A stretch of DNA of 64,000 nt from CAZNPH01 sp964574985 (GTDB taxonomy: Bacteria; Bacteroidota; Bacteroidia; Bacteroidales; SM23-62): NCBI GenBank assembly GCA_964574985.1, contig CAZNPH010000006.1, positions 1 to 64,000 on the forward strand, in the 5' to 3' direction. Position numbers and translations under genes: made by a program. This document shows positions 44,903-54,423 of the stretch, piece after piece (within the stretch, counting starts at the first letter, position 1; each line of letters starts with the position of its first letter). The notes under the pieces were generated by a model. The model worked only from the letters and a program-made list of their open reading frames with translations, did not search any database and was not told where the DNA came from.

Positions 44903-45925
44903 TCAGGAACCCCTCTTTTTTCTGTTGACCAGTGGGATGATCAAAAATGCCGCCAGTCCGACTACCAGATACACCAGATTGGTGGAGGTATGTGCGATCA
45001 GTGCAAAAATTTTCCCATCGGTCTTGTCGATCCCGTAGAGAACCAGGGTTTCAAAAACCATAAAATGCCAGGGTCCGATCCCGCCCTGTATAGGAGCCAG
45101 CATGGCCAGTCCGCTCATCAAAAAAGTGAACGTGCCGGCCCATATGGTAAGATGACGGGTGGGTTCGAAAGACAAAAAAACCACATACAGCATCATCAGA
45201 TACATGGCAAAGATCGCAACGGTACTTATTGCAAAAAGCCAGGTATTTTCCAGCCGGGTGACCGACCGGATCCCATCTTTGAAATTGTTCCTGATATTTT
45301 TCAAACGTTCTCCGATCCAGTTCCGGCCCACCGGGCGGAGCAGGAAAAAAAAAGCCACCAGCAACAGGATCACAGCCGCTGCCAGAATAATATTGGTCAG
45401 GGACATGATCTGAATGAAGTTTTCGTTGATCTCCGGATGGGCCAGCAAAAAATCCTTCAGCCTGGTGATATTGATGGAAAACACAACGATCACCAGAAAG
45501 ATCATGAACACAAAATCAGCTATCCGTTCAATGATCACGGTACCGAACAATTTGGTAACCGGGATCTTTTCATATCTGGATAACACACTGCATCTGGCAA
45601 GTTCCCCGGCTCTGGGTATCAATAAATTAAAAAAGTATAGTATGAGAACGGACAAGAAGGTATTGTAAAGCCTTACCCGGTACCCCACCAGGGGCCGGAT
45701 CAGCATATTCCACCGCCAGGCCCGGATCAGATGGCTTAACAGGCCCAGCAGAACGGACAAGATGATCCACCCGTATTCCAGCTCCCCGAGAATGCTCCAG
45801 AATTTATTAAAATCCAGGTCCTTGTATATCAACCAGAAAATAACAATCCCTACAGCCAGAAAAAACAGATATCTGAATCCGTATTTCAGCCCTTTTTTTA
45901 ACCCGGGGTTGATCTTCGGTGACAT
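44903..45925 (-). CDS. Flippase-like membrane protein (UPF0104/YbhN, LPG synthase TM family)
   Basis: A 340-residue integral membrane protein with about eight helices. It contains the family features AWRWNMLIRPL after the second helix, NLLIPRAGELARCSVLSRYE, ERIADFVFM and PIQGGIGPWHFMVFETLVLYG. Relatives move or modify lipids; the C-terminal lysyl transferase domain of MprF is absent. The substrate is unknown. It lies upstream of tRNA-Val and 42 bases downstream of the M28 peptidase gene. Confidence 0.88.
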   Translation of the reverse strand: MSPKINPGLKKGLKYGFRYLFFLAVGIVIFWLIYKDLDFNKFWSILGELEYGWIILSVLLGLLSHLIRAWRWNMLIRPLVGYRVRLYNTFLSVLILYFFNLLIPRAGELARCSVLSRYEKIPVTKLFGTVIIERIADFVFMIFLVIVVFSINITRLKDFLLAHPEINENFIQIMSLTNIILAAAVILLLVAFFFLLRPVGRNWIGERLKNIRNNFKDGIRSVTRLENTWLFAISTVAIFAMYLMMLYVVFLSFEPTRHLTIWAGTFTFLMSGLAMLAPIQGGIGPWHFMVFETLVLYGIDKTDGKIFALIAHTSTNLVYLVVGLAAFLIIPLVNRKKRGS

Positions 45926-45967
45926 GGCTTGATGAGAGTCCTTGTGAAAATAATCCGTGCAACCGCT

Positions 45968-47263
45968 TTACAAACGGTCCACAAATGTAGTCAACAATCT
46001 GAACAATCCCTCATATCCTGCCAGTGTGAGTGTGCCCGGACGGTCATAAATATCATGATAGGCCTCCCGCTCACCCAGGGTATAAATAAAAATGGAGGGG
46101 ACTCCCTTTTTCTGAAAAGGGCAGTGATCACTGATGCAGGCTGCACCACGGCTTTTAATTCCGGGAAGGAATCTGTGTTTTTCATTGAACCGGCGCAACA
46201 TTTTAAATTCATCATATTGTGTTTTGCCGTTGACTACCATAATTCCCTGTTCGCCGGTACCTACCAGGTCAAGATTTATTAAGAACTTTATATGATCAAG
46301 ATCAAATGGCGGATTTTTAACAAAATATGATGATCCTGCAAATCCGGCCTCCTCGGCAGCCGTGGCAATGAATACCATGGAGTATTCAGGCTCGTGGCCC
46401 GGAACCGCAAAATGTGCGGCCAAATCCAGCAACATAGCCACACCACTGGCATTGTCATTGGCACCCGGGAAATAAACGTCGTTCCCCATCATGCCCAGAT
46501 GGTCGTAATGGGCGGTGAAAACTATAAAAGAATCCCGGACGGATTTCCCTTCGGTCCAGGCAACAACATTCCGGGTTTTATAATTGTGTATCTGCCTTCC
46601 GTTCACAATGATATAAACCTGTTCGACCGGCTGCCGGACAACGTTCACATCGACCCGCAAAAAGGGCTTGGCTACCTGTTTTTTTGCCACTCCCCAGGTC
46701 AGTCTTTCCGGGGTCAGCAGGATGGTGCCCACAGAAGGGTTGTCTTCGGCGGTTTTCAGAAATTCAAAGATTCTTTTTATTCTTTTTCTTTCGCCGGGAT
46801 TTTCCTGAGCATATCCCAGGGTATCGATCAGCAGGAATTTCCCGGTGCAACTTGCCAGGGTACGGTACAAGGCCGTATCCACCAAAAGGTCCCTCCGTTG
46901 TATCCCGACCACTTCGAATATGCCGTCTACGGCAGGTGATGCGGGATCCACCAGGAAATCGCGTCCGGCATCCAGCCGGGTTCCGTCAAGAGACAAAACA
47001 AGTTTGCGTTGAATGACATTTACCGGGAATTTGAAGCCTTGAAAATATCCTTTCTTGAATTTATTCAGTCCGTTCCTGCCGAAACGTTTTGCGATATATT
47101 CCGAGGCACGCCTGTCTCCATGCCTGAAATAGCCCCTGCCGCGCATTTCCGGGGCTGAGAGGGCCCTGATCACTTCCCTGGCATCCCGGGCATCCTGTCC
47201 AAAACAAACCATACACATCAGGATGAACAAAGCCAGACTGGCTCCAATTCGTTTTTTTCTCAT
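45968..47263 (-). CDS. M28-family zinc peptidase, exported
   Basis: A 431-residue protein with a signal peptide (IGASLALFILMCMVCFGQ), a PA-like insert in the middle (about residues 120-230) and an M28 catalytic domain. The zinc ligands and catalytic Glu are visible: His in TAHYDHLG, Asp in GANDNASG, the Glu pair in TAAEEAG, Asp in LINLDLVG and a C-terminal His in EAYHDIYD. It should be an active aminopeptidase or glutaminyl-cyclase-like enzyme in the periplasm. The start at 47263 puts MRKKR before the hydrophobic core; 47278 is the alternative. Confidence 0.88.
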   Translation of the reverse strand: MRKKRIGASLALFILMCMVCFGQDARDAREVIRALSAPEMRGRGYFRHGDRRASEYIAKRFGRNGLNKFKKGYFQGFKFPVNVIQRKLVLSLDGTRLDAGRDFLVDPASPAVDGIFEVVGIQRRDLLVDTALYRTLASCTGKFLLIDTLGYAQENPGERKRIKRIFEFLKTAEDNPSVGTILLTPERLTWGVAKKQVAKPFLRVDVNVVRQPVEQVYIIVNGRQIHNYKTRNVVAWTEGKSVRDSFIVFTAHYDHLGMMGNDVYFPGANDNASGVAMLLDLAAHFAVPGHEPEYSMVFIATAAEEAGFAGSSYFVKNPPFDLDHIKFLINLDLVGTGEQGIMVVNGKTQYDEFKMLRRFNEKHRFLPGIKSRGAACISDHCPFQKKGVPSIFIYTLGEREAYHDIYDRPGTLTLAGYEGLFRLLTTFVDRL

Positions 47264-47380
47264 GGCGTTTTGATTCAATCAATTCCAACTGCATTTATCA
47301 TAAATATAAAAAAACATATATGCAAGCCATAAAATACAACGATAATTGTTACCTTATATGATGTTATAACTTACAAAGCC

Positions 47381-48118
47381 ATGGAGAAAAAAAACGTCAG
47401 CATCCATACAGGTACTTCCGGTTGGTCCTATGACGAATGGAAAGGGGATTTTTATCCTGAGGATATCGCCAAAAAGGATTGGTTCGGGTATTACTGCAAA
47501 CATTTCGATACCGTAGAGCTCAATGCCACCTTTTACCGGTCCTTTCCGGAAAAAACCTACCGGGGATGGGCTGAAAAGGCTCCCGTTCATTTCAAATACG
47601 TGCTGAAGGCGCCACGGCTTCTCACCCACCGGAAATTCTTAAAAGACCCGGAAAGCATCCTGGGTAGATTTGAAGAAAGAGCAAGTCTGATGAATGACAA
47701 AACAGGACTCCTTTTGCTGCAACTTGCCCCCAAAACACCGGTTGAACACGAACGGCTTGAAAATGTCTTCCGTTCTTCAAAAGATCCGGGGAAACTGGCC
47801 GTCGAGTTCCGGAATGAGAAGTGGATGAATAAGGAGGTTTTCAAACTTCTGGAAAAATACAGGATCGTTTATTGCAACCCCGATTCACCGGATATCCGGG
47901 TTGATTCGATACTCACCTCCGATACGGGATACATCCGGTTGCATGGAAGAAAAGAATGGTACAAATACAACTATTCCAAAGATGAGTTGGGGGAAATCTC
48001 GGATGCAGCCGAACAAATGATATCCAAAGGAGCAAAGACCGTTTATATTTTCTTCAACAATGACTATCAAACCCATGCACCGGTAAATGCCCTTGCACTG
48101 AAAAAAATGTTGTTTTGA
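47381..48118 (+). CDS. DUF72 family protein
   Basis: A 245-residue TIM-barrel-like protein of the DUF72 (YecE) family, with the typical start HTGTSGWSYDEWKGDFYPE, VELNATFYRSFPEKTYRGWAEKAP, VEFRNEKW and the late YIRLHGR and YIFFNND segments. The biochemical role is unknown in this family. It stands alone between the M28 gene (divergent) and gldA. Confidence 0.9.
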   Translation: MEKKNVSIHTGTSGWSYDEWKGDFYPEDIAKKDWFGYYCKHFDTVELNATFYRSFPEKTYRGWAEKAPVHFKYVLKAPRLLTHRKFLKDPESILGRFEERASLMNDKTGLLLLQLAPKTPVEHERLENVFRSSKDPGKLAVEFRNEKWMNKEVFKLLEKYRIVYCNPDSPDIRVDSILTSDTGYIRLHGRKEWYKYNYSKDELGEISDAAEQMISKGAKTVYIFFNNDYQTHAPVNALALKKMLF

Positions 48119-48135
48119 TTTTTTTTCTTTTTTTT

Positions 48136-48143
48136 TATTTTTG
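48136..48143 (+). promoter_or_regulatory. Putative -7 box for gldA-gldF-gldG
   Basis: TATTTTTG fits TAnnTTTG, just past the DUF72 stop and 25 bases before the gldA ATG at 48169. No clear -33 element was seen. Confidence 0.45.
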
Positions 48144-48168
48144 CACAACTTCTAAAACAGCGGTTACA

Positions 48169-49098
48169 ATGGATATCAAAATTGAAAACCTCACCAGGAA
48201 ATTCGGTGGACAACGGGCCGTGGACAACATTACATTCGAGGTAAAAACCGGAGAAATCCTGGGATTTCTGGGCCCCAACGGTGCCGGAAAAACCACCACC
48301 ATGCGGATGATCACCAATTACATCATGCCCGAAGAGGGCAGGATTTTCGTAGGCGGGAAAACAGTACACGAATATGCAGACGAGATCAATAAACATATCG
48401 GATATCTTCCCGAAAACAATCCCCTGTACCATGAAATGCCGGTGATCGACTATTTATCTTTCATAGCCGCATTACAGGGAATACCCAAAAAGAATATCTG
48501 GCAAAGGGTGGTGGATATGATCATACTGACCGGATTGGATGCGGAAAAACATAAAAAGATCGGTGAACTTTCCAGGGGGTACCGTCAACGGGTGGGATTG
48601 GCACAAGCCATGATCCATGACCCCGAGATCCTCATTCTCGATGAACCCACGAGCGGACTCGATCCCAACCAGATCGTGGAGATAAGGAAACTCATCCGGC
48701 AACTGGGAAAAGAAAAGACGGTTGTGCTCAGCACCCACATCCTGCCGGAAGTCGAAGCCACCTGTGACAGGATACTGATCATCAACCGGGGCAGGATCGT
48801 TGCCGACGGCACCTCTGAAAACCTGCGGAAGCAGGCCCAGGGTCAGGAAATGCTGAAACTGGCCATTGAGGAAGGTGACCCGAATGAAATCTTCAAAGCC
48901 CTGCAGGAATTGCCAACCACTGCATCTGTTGATTTTTCCGGAAGGGAAAGACACAAATTCTCTGTACAGAGCCATCCCGGATCGTCATCCAGGAAGGAAA
49001 TCTTCGGGATGTGCGTTGACAGGAACTGGATCCTGACAGAGATGACACCGGTGGAAACCAAACTGGAAGATATTTTCAGAAATCTCACTATGAATTAA
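48169..49098 (+). CDS. gldA: ABC transporter ATP-binding protein GldA
   Basis: A 309-residue ATPase. Walker A (GPNGAGKTTTMR), Q-loop, signature (LSRGYRQRVGLAQAM) and Walker B (ILILDEPTSGLD) are intact. With gldF and gldG downstream this forms the Gld-type ABC transporter, required for gliding in Flavobacterium but widespread in non-gliding Bacteroidota. The ATG at 48169 begins the conserved domain; a frame open from 48115 would overlap DUF72 and the promoter. Confidence 0.93.
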   Translation: MDIKIENLTRKFGGQRAVDNITFEVKTGEILGFLGPNGAGKTTTMRMITNYIMPEEGRIFVGGKTVHEYADEINKHIGYLPENNPLYHEMPVIDYLSFIAALQGIPKKNIWQRVVDMIILTGLDAEKHKKIGELSRGYRQRVGLAQAMIHDPEILILDEPTSGLDPNQIVEIRKLIRQLGKEKTVVLSTHILPEVEATCDRILIINRGRIVADGTSENLRKQAQGQEMLKLAIEEGDPNEIFKALQELPTTASVDFSGRERHKFSVQSHPGSSSRKEIFGMCVDRNWILTEMTPVETKLEDIFRNLTMN

Positions 49099-49121
49099 TC
49101 ATTGAACACAAAGAAATCATT

Positions 49122-49847
49122 ATGAGCAATACCCTGATCATCACCAAAAGAGAACTGCAATCCTTTTTTGATTCCCTGATCGCCTGTATTCTGCTGATCG
49201 CATTTCTGGGATTCAGCGGATTCTTTACATGGCTGTACGGAAGGGATATTTTCCTTGTCGGCCAGGCCAGTCTGAGAGCTTTTTTCGGAATTGCCTACTG
49301 GTCTTTGTTCTTTTTCATTCCTGCCCTTACCATGAGGCTTCTGGCCGAGGAGAACAAGACAGGCACTATCGAGTCCCTGCTCACCAAAGCGGTGACCGAC
49401 CGGGAAGTAATTACAGGAAAGTTCCTGGCCACCTTTCTGCTGATCTGTATTGCCCTGTTGCTTACCCTTCCTTATGTCATTACCGTTTCGAGCATCGGGA
49501 ACCTGGATAACGGAGGTACACTGACCGGCTACCTGGGACTGCTTCTTATGAGCGCTGCCTACATCAGCATAGGCCTTTTTGCCAGCAGTCTGACCTCCAA
49601 CCAGATCGTTGCTTTCATGTCTGCCTTGTTCATCGGTTTGTTCTTCCACATCATCTTCGATGTCCTGGCCGACAATTCCACAGGTTTTCCGGGGGAGTTG
49701 TTCCACAATCTGAGTTTATCCGTCCATTTCGAAAGCATTTCAAGGGGCGTCCTGGATACGACCGATCTGATCTATTTCCTGTCCATTGTTTTTGTGGGCC
49801 TGTTTCTGACCGAGGTCAGTCTGGCCAGAAGAAATACCAATGTCTAA
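49122..49847 (+). CDS. gldF: ABC-2 type permease GldF
   Basis: A 241-residue membrane protein with six helices (for example IACILLIAFLGFSGFFTWLYG and the segment with ALTMRLLAEENKTGTIESLL, a hallmark of GldF-type permeases). It is the membrane channel of the GldAFG transporter and lies 23 bases downstream of gldA and 13 bases upstream of gldG. Confidence 0.92.
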   Translation: MSNTLIITKRELQSFFDSLIACILLIAFLGFSGFFTWLYGRDIFLVGQASLRAFFGIAYWSLFFFIPALTMRLLAEENKTGTIESLLTKAVTDREVITGKFLATFLLICIALLLTLPYVITVSSIGNLDNGGTLTGYLGLLLMSAAYISIGLFASSLTSNQIVAFMSALFIGLFFHIIFDVLADNSTGFPGELFHNLSLSVHFESISRGVLDTTDLIYFLSIVFVGLFLTEVSLARRNTNV

Positions 49848-49860
49848 AGCAAGCTGAAAA

Positions 49861-51375
49861 ATGAAGTTCAACAGAATCCATACAAGCGTTGTCCTGGTCA
49901 TCGCGATTGTCGTGGTTGTCAATCTGCTGGCCGGTCAGTTTTCCATGAGGCTTGACCTCACCGAAGACAAACAATACACCCTGAGCAAAGCCACCCGGGA
50001 CATTCTCAGGGAGCTGGAAGAACCGGTTACGGTCAAAGCCTATTTTTCCCGGGATCTTCCGCCGGATATTGCCAGGCTTCGCAGGGATTTTATGGACATG
50101 CTGGCAGAATATTCGCAGATCTCCGATAATATGCTGGTGTATGAGTTCCTGGATCCGGGCGGTGACGAGGCACTTGAAACGGAAGCCATGAAGAACGGGG
50201 TTCAGCCGGTGATCATCAACGTGCGGGAAAAGGATCAGATGAAACAGCAAAAAGCTTTTCTGGGAGCCGTGTTATCTATCGGTGAAGATACCGAAGTCAT
50301 TCCCGTGCTTGAACCGGGATCGGCCATGGAATATGCCCTGACCACCGCCATCAAGAAGCTCTCGGTGAAGGAAAAACCACATGTGGGACTGGTACAGGGC
50401 CATGGTGAACCTTCCATCGGACAGATGAGACAAGTTCAGGATGAGCTGGAGGTCCTGTACAATTTCGAATCCTTTGCCCTGAATGACACCAGTCCGGTCC
50501 CCGACAGGTTCAAAACCATCGCCATTGTGAGTCCGGACGACAGCATATCCCCGGCACAGCTCAGCATGCTCGATGATTTTCTTGCCAGGGGCGGCAGAAT
50601 ATTCATTGCCCTCAACCGGGTAGACGGCAACCTGCAAAACGCATACGGAAGCGAACTGACCACCGGACTGGAAGGATGGCTCTCCCAAAAAGGCGTTCAT
50701 GTCAACAACAATTTTGTGCTGGATGCCAATTGTGCCTCGGTTACCATGCAGCAAAGGGTGGGCAATGCCGTCCACATTTCCAGCATCGCAGTACCCTATA
50801 TTCCCATTCTGTCCAATTTTGCCGATCATCCCGTGACCAGGGGTCTTGAAACGGTGATTATGCAATTTGCCAGTGAAATCATATTTTCGGGTGATTCTGC
50901 CGTACATTTTCAACCCCTGATCATGACCTCCGAGGCTTCCGGTTCACTTACCGCACCCCAGTATTTCAATTACCAGAAGCAGTGGTCGGAGCAGGACTTC
51001 CCCATGGAACACATGGTGGTGGGTGCCGCACTTGAAGGACCGTTCGCCGGGAACCCCCCGGCAAAAATGGTGGTGATCGCCGACGGGGATTTCCCTGTGG
51101 GTGGCTCCGGCGGCCAGCAACAGCAAGTTCAGCCCGATAACGTAAGCCTGATGGTGAACAGCATTGACTGGCTATCCGATGATACCGGACTGATCGGACT
51201 CAGGACAAAAGGCATAACCTCAAGGCCCATTAAAAAACTTGAAGATTCCAAACAATCATTTTTGAAATACCTTAACTTCCTCCTGCCTCTGTTTATGGTT
51301 TTTCTCATCGGATTCTTCAGATTCCAGTACAGAAGAAACCAGCGGATCGCCAGGATGGAAGCCAAATTTGAATAA
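49861..51375 (+). CDS. gldG: Gliding-type ABC transporter substrate-binding protein GldG
   Basis: A 504-residue protein with one helix at each end (residues ~9-25 and ~475-493), a large periplasmic domain and the GldG start motif LDLTEDKQYTLSKATRDIL. It contains ABC_transp_aux-like segments (GLVQGHGEPSIGQM, LDDFLARGGRIFIALN). It is thought to work with GldA and GldF; the cargo is unknown. Confidence 0.93.
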   Translation: MKFNRIHTSVVLVIAIVVVVNLLAGQFSMRLDLTEDKQYTLSKATRDILRELEEPVTVKAYFSRDLPPDIARLRRDFMDMLAEYSQISDNMLVYEFLDPGGDEALETEAMKNGVQPVIINVREKDQMKQQKAFLGAVLSIGEDTEVIPVLEPGSAMEYALTTAIKKLSVKEKPHVGLVQGHGEPSIGQMRQVQDELEVLYNFESFALNDTSPVPDRFKTIAIVSPDDSISPAQLSMLDDFLARGGRIFIALNRVDGNLQNAYGSELTTGLEGWLSQKGVHVNNNFVLDANCASVTMQQRVGNAVHISSIAVPYIPILSNFADHPVTRGLETVIMQFASEIIFSGDSAVHFQPLIMTSEASGSLTAPQYFNYQKQWSEQDFPMEHMVVGAALEGPFAGNPPAKMVVIADGDFPVGGSGGQQQQVQPDNVSLMVNSIDWLSDDTGLIGLRTKGITSRPIKKLEDSKQSFLKYLNFLLPLFMVFLIGFFRFQYRRNQRIARMEAKFE

Positions 51376-51400
51376 ATGGTAAAACAAAAAACAACAATCT

Positions 51401-52375
51401 ATGTCTGGTAAGCCGAACAACCGGGTCCTTTTGATTATTCTGGCTGCATTGCTGGGAATCTTTGTACTGGTCCGTGTATTCAGAACCAGCAAACGTGAAA
51501 AAACCCTCCGGACAGAACTCATTCATGTAGACACTTCAAGGATCTCCCGGATCAGGCTTTATCCCGGGGCTGAGGATCATGAGGAGATCCTGTTCAGGAA
51601 AAATCCGGAAGGTTCATGGAGGGTCAGGCACGGGGATGTTGATGCTGAAGCCGATCCCCGGTCCGTCAAAAGTATGCTCACCGAAATCCTGAACATCAAG
51701 CCCGAAAGGCTCGCGGCCACCAGCAGGGATAAATTTGCCGAATTCCAGCTGACCGATTCCCTGGCAACACGGATCGTCGTCGAGGAGGGCAAAAAAGAAA
51801 CCCTGGACCTGCTGGTCGGAAAATTCAGCTACAAACCCAGTCCCGGACCTTCCTATGGTGGTTATTCCAACCGGTACGGGAGGGGCATATCCTACATCCG
51901 GCTTCATGATGAAGAACATATTTATGCCGTGGACGGATTCCTGACCATGTCCTTTAACCAGGGATTCAATGCCTGGAGAAACCAGGTGGTTACCGATCTG
52001 AACAGGCAGGATCTGACCGCCTTCCGGTTTGATTATCCAGCCGATTCGGGTTTTGTGGTCCGGCAAAGGGATTCCGTCTGGTATATCGGTTCGGTCCGGC
52101 CCGATTCGGCCAGCATGATACAGTACCTGAACACCATTTCGCACCGTTCCGGTTCCTCTTTCGCGGACGATCTCAAACCTTCCGGGAACCCGGATTTCCA
52201 GCTGACCATCGAAGGCAGGAACATGCGCCCGGTTAATCTTAAAGGATATCTAAAGGATGAAGAAGAGATCATCATCCATTCCTCCCAGAATCCGGAGGCC
52301 TGGTTCAAAAGCAAAAAAACGGGATTGTTCGATGACCTGTTCAAGGGAAAAGGCTATTTTACCCAAAGCAACTGA
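51401..52375 (+). CDS. DUF4340 protein of the gld operon
   Basis: A 324-residue protein anchored by one N-terminal helix (RVLLIILAALLGIFVLVRVF), then a beta-rich periplasmic part that matches DUF4340 (SRIRLYPGAE, GSWRVRHGDVDAEAD, DLLVGKFSYKPSP). It is encoded directly after gldG with a 25-base gap, as in other Bacteroidota, so it probably forms an accessory part of the GldAFG complex (inference). Confidence 0.85.
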   Translation: MSGKPNNRVLLIILAALLGIFVLVRVFRTSKREKTLRTELIHVDTSRISRIRLYPGAEDHEEILFRKNPEGSWRVRHGDVDAEADPRSVKSMLTEILNIKPERLAATSRDKFAEFQLTDSLATRIVVEEGKKETLDLLVGKFSYKPSPGPSYGGYSNRYGRGISYIRLHDEEHIYAVDGFLTMSFNQGFNAWRNQVVTDLNRQDLTAFRFDYPADSGFVVRQRDSVWYIGSVRPDSASMIQYLNTISHRSGSSFADDLKPSGNPDFQLTIEGRNMRPVNLKGYLKDEEEIIIHSSQNPEAWFKSKKTGLFDDLFKGKGYFTQSN

Positions 52376-52381
52376 CCATTG

Positions 52382-53065
52382 TTAGCGCATTTTCTCCTCG
52401 ATCCCGTTGCAGACGGAATGCAGAAGGTGCAGATCATCATCGCCCAGAAGCATGAATCTTTCCATGATCCGGTTGTAAATGAGCGAATCCGGAAGGATCC
52501 CGGCATCTTTCAGGATCCGGTTTACCCTTGTCCACAGTGCCTTTTGTGAACATTCATCCGGTATGGATTCTGTTCCGGTGGTTTTTTCAGGCACCCCGCC
52601 CAGCACATATGCATAAACCATAACGCTCTGGGCCAGATTCAGCGAAGGATGCCTTTGCCGCAGCGGTATGCCCGAAGTAATATGACACAGGGAAAGATCT
52701 TCATTGCTCAATCCGTATTTTTCGCTTCCGAAAACAATGGCGGCCGAGGCAACTGTCCCGCGTTTTTTTTCCAGGACCTTTTTCAGTTTTTCAGGTGACA
52801 GATAATCTTCCTTGATCCTTCTTTTTCTTGCCGTGGTCCCGATGAAAAGATCAAAATCACCGGCTACTTCTTCGAGCCGGTTTACCACCGCTGCCGACCG
52901 TAAAACATCTTCAGAACCATGGGCAAATTTCCGGGCTTCGGGATGCAGATGATCGCAGGGACGCACCAGTATCAGGTCAACGAAACCCATATTCTTCATG
53001 GCCCTTGCAGCTGCTCCGATATTTCCGGGTACGGCAGGTTCAACAAGTATGAAGGTGAAGTCCAA
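52382..53065 (-). CDS. SpoU-family RNA methyltransferase (TrmJ/LasT-like)
   Basis: A 227-residue SPOUT-fold enzyme transferring a methyl group from S-adenosylmethionine to 2'-O of tRNA (or rRNA). The three SpoU motifs are visible: VEPAVPGNIGAAARAMKNMG, VFGSEKYGLSNEDLSLC and IPLRQRHPSLNLAQSV. The closest type is TrmJ (positions 32 of tRNA), although the exact target cannot be fixed. Convergent with the gld operon with a 6-base gap. Confidence 0.9.
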   Translation of the reverse strand: MDFTFILVEPAVPGNIGAAARAMKNMGFVDLILVRPCDHLHPEARKFAHGSEDVLRSAAVVNRLEEVAGDFDLFIGTTARKRRIKEDYLSPEKLKKVLEKKRGTVASAAIVFGSEKYGLSNEDLSLCHITSGIPLRQRHPSLNLAQSVMVYAYVLGGVPEKTTGTESIPDECSQKALWTRVNRILKDAGILPDSLIYNRIMERFMLLGDDDLHLLHSVCNGIEEKMR

Positions 53066-53178
53066 GATTTTCCCTTTTTGTTAAAATACCAATTTAATCC
53101 CTTTATTGATTATTCCAGCCGTTATTTTTTTTCAGGGTTGTACCATTTTGTTAAATTGCTTATTCTACTTGTAATCCG

Positions 53179-54423
53179 GTGTTTGAAAAATATTATAAAA
53201 TACTGAAGCTTGATCCCTCTGCCAATCCGGAAGACATTAAAAAAGCATACCGCATCCTGGCTAAAAAATATCATCCCGATATCAACAAATCCCCCGGTGC
53301 AAATGAAGATTTTATCCGGATTGCCGAAGCGTACGAAATACTGATGAACAAATCTCTCCTGTCGGCTCCCCGTACGGAGAGGTATACAGGTGAAACCGCT
53401 GACCGCACGTATGAAAATTTTATCAGAACAGCCAGGAAAAGGGCCAGGTGGGCTGCTGAAATGCGTTATGAAAAGCTGAAAAAAGAACATGAAGCTTTTC
53501 AGAAAAGCGGTGCATATGACCTGGTACTGCTTCTGAATTATACTTTCCATGTTTTGCTGATCCTGCTGGCCATCGTCTTTATCTGTATTCCTGTCTGGAT
53601 TTCTGTCCGTTCCGGGGAATGGGACAACATATACAAACTTTTCTTTTTCTGGATTACCGGAGGATTTCTGATCATATATATTTATGACCAGCGAAGGAGT
53701 TATTTTCGTCTCGGGTCTTTTTTTTACGGATTCCGGGATTTTAAAACCCTTTTTGAAGAAAAGGCCAATCAGCATGGAAAAAAATGCTTTTATGCTCCTT
53801 CAGAAAAAGCAGACTCAACACCCTACAAGATCACCATGCTCAGAATTGAAGACATCAAACTTCATCACGGTGGGGTCTTCCAGCATAACGTCCAGTACAG
53901 GAGGAAATACCGGGAAGTACTGATCCCCCGGAGCAGGAAGGCATTCACGGTCCATTTCCTGGCATCCGTCATCAAGGCACTGACCCTTCTGCTGACCGTG
54001 ATCTTTCTCAGCATTGACAATTTTGCCTGGAGGTTCATTTCCGGACTTTTCTTCGGGGGGGTACTGGCTTCCGCCCTGCTTATGACCACCGGTATCCGGT
54101 CCAAGATATCCTATCTGCTGAATCTGAATCACATCATTAAATATTCGATCTGGATTATCATGATCGCCATTGCCAGCGATTTTTCGGGATTTCCCAACAT
54201 CCGTCCCCACGAGATCCTGCCCCTGGTGGTCATGCTGATGCTTTTCTGGCTGGATGTTATCCTGGATCCTTTATTCCGGCTGTTCAGCAACAAACCCGCA
54301 TTGAACAGGCCCCTGATCAAACAACATCCGGGTATTCACCGCCTGGTGGAAAACGGGTATCAGTATTATCTGGATATTCCCGTCTGGTCCACCATTTACC
54401 CACTTTTTAAATGGCTGTTTTAG
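53179..54423 (+). CDS. Membrane-anchored J-domain protein
   Basis: A 414-residue protein. The N-terminus is a DnaJ domain (residues ~3-65) with the HPD tripeptide that activates DnaK (AKKYHPDINKSPG). It is followed by a charged helix and about seven predicted transmembrane helices in two groups (around 115-170 and 255-390), with a soluble loop between. It could recruit a cytoplasmic DnaK to the membrane; no dnaK or grpE is nearby. I do not recognise the membrane part. The GTG start at 53179 is directly before the J-domain. Its stop overlaps the end of the convergent GH2 gene. Confidence 0.8.
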   Translation: MFEKYYKILKLDPSANPEDIKKAYRILAKKYHPDINKSPGANEDFIRIAEAYEILMNKSLLSAPRTERYTGETADRTYENFIRTARKRARWAAEMRYEKLKKEHEAFQKSGAYDLVLLLNYTFHVLLILLAIVFICIPVWISVRSGEWDNIYKLFFFWITGGFLIIYIYDQRRSYFRLGSFFYGFRDFKTLFEEKANQHGKKCFYAPSEKADSTPYKITMLRIEDIKLHHGGVFQHNVQYRRKYREVLIPRSRKAFTVHFLASVIKALTLLLTVIFLSIDNFAWRFISGLFFGGVLASALLMTTGIRSKISYLLNLNHIIKYSIWIIMIAIASDFSGFPNIRPHEILPLVVMLMLFWLDVILDPLFRLFSNKPALNRPLIKQHPGIHRLVENGYQYYLDIPVWSTIYPLFKWLF

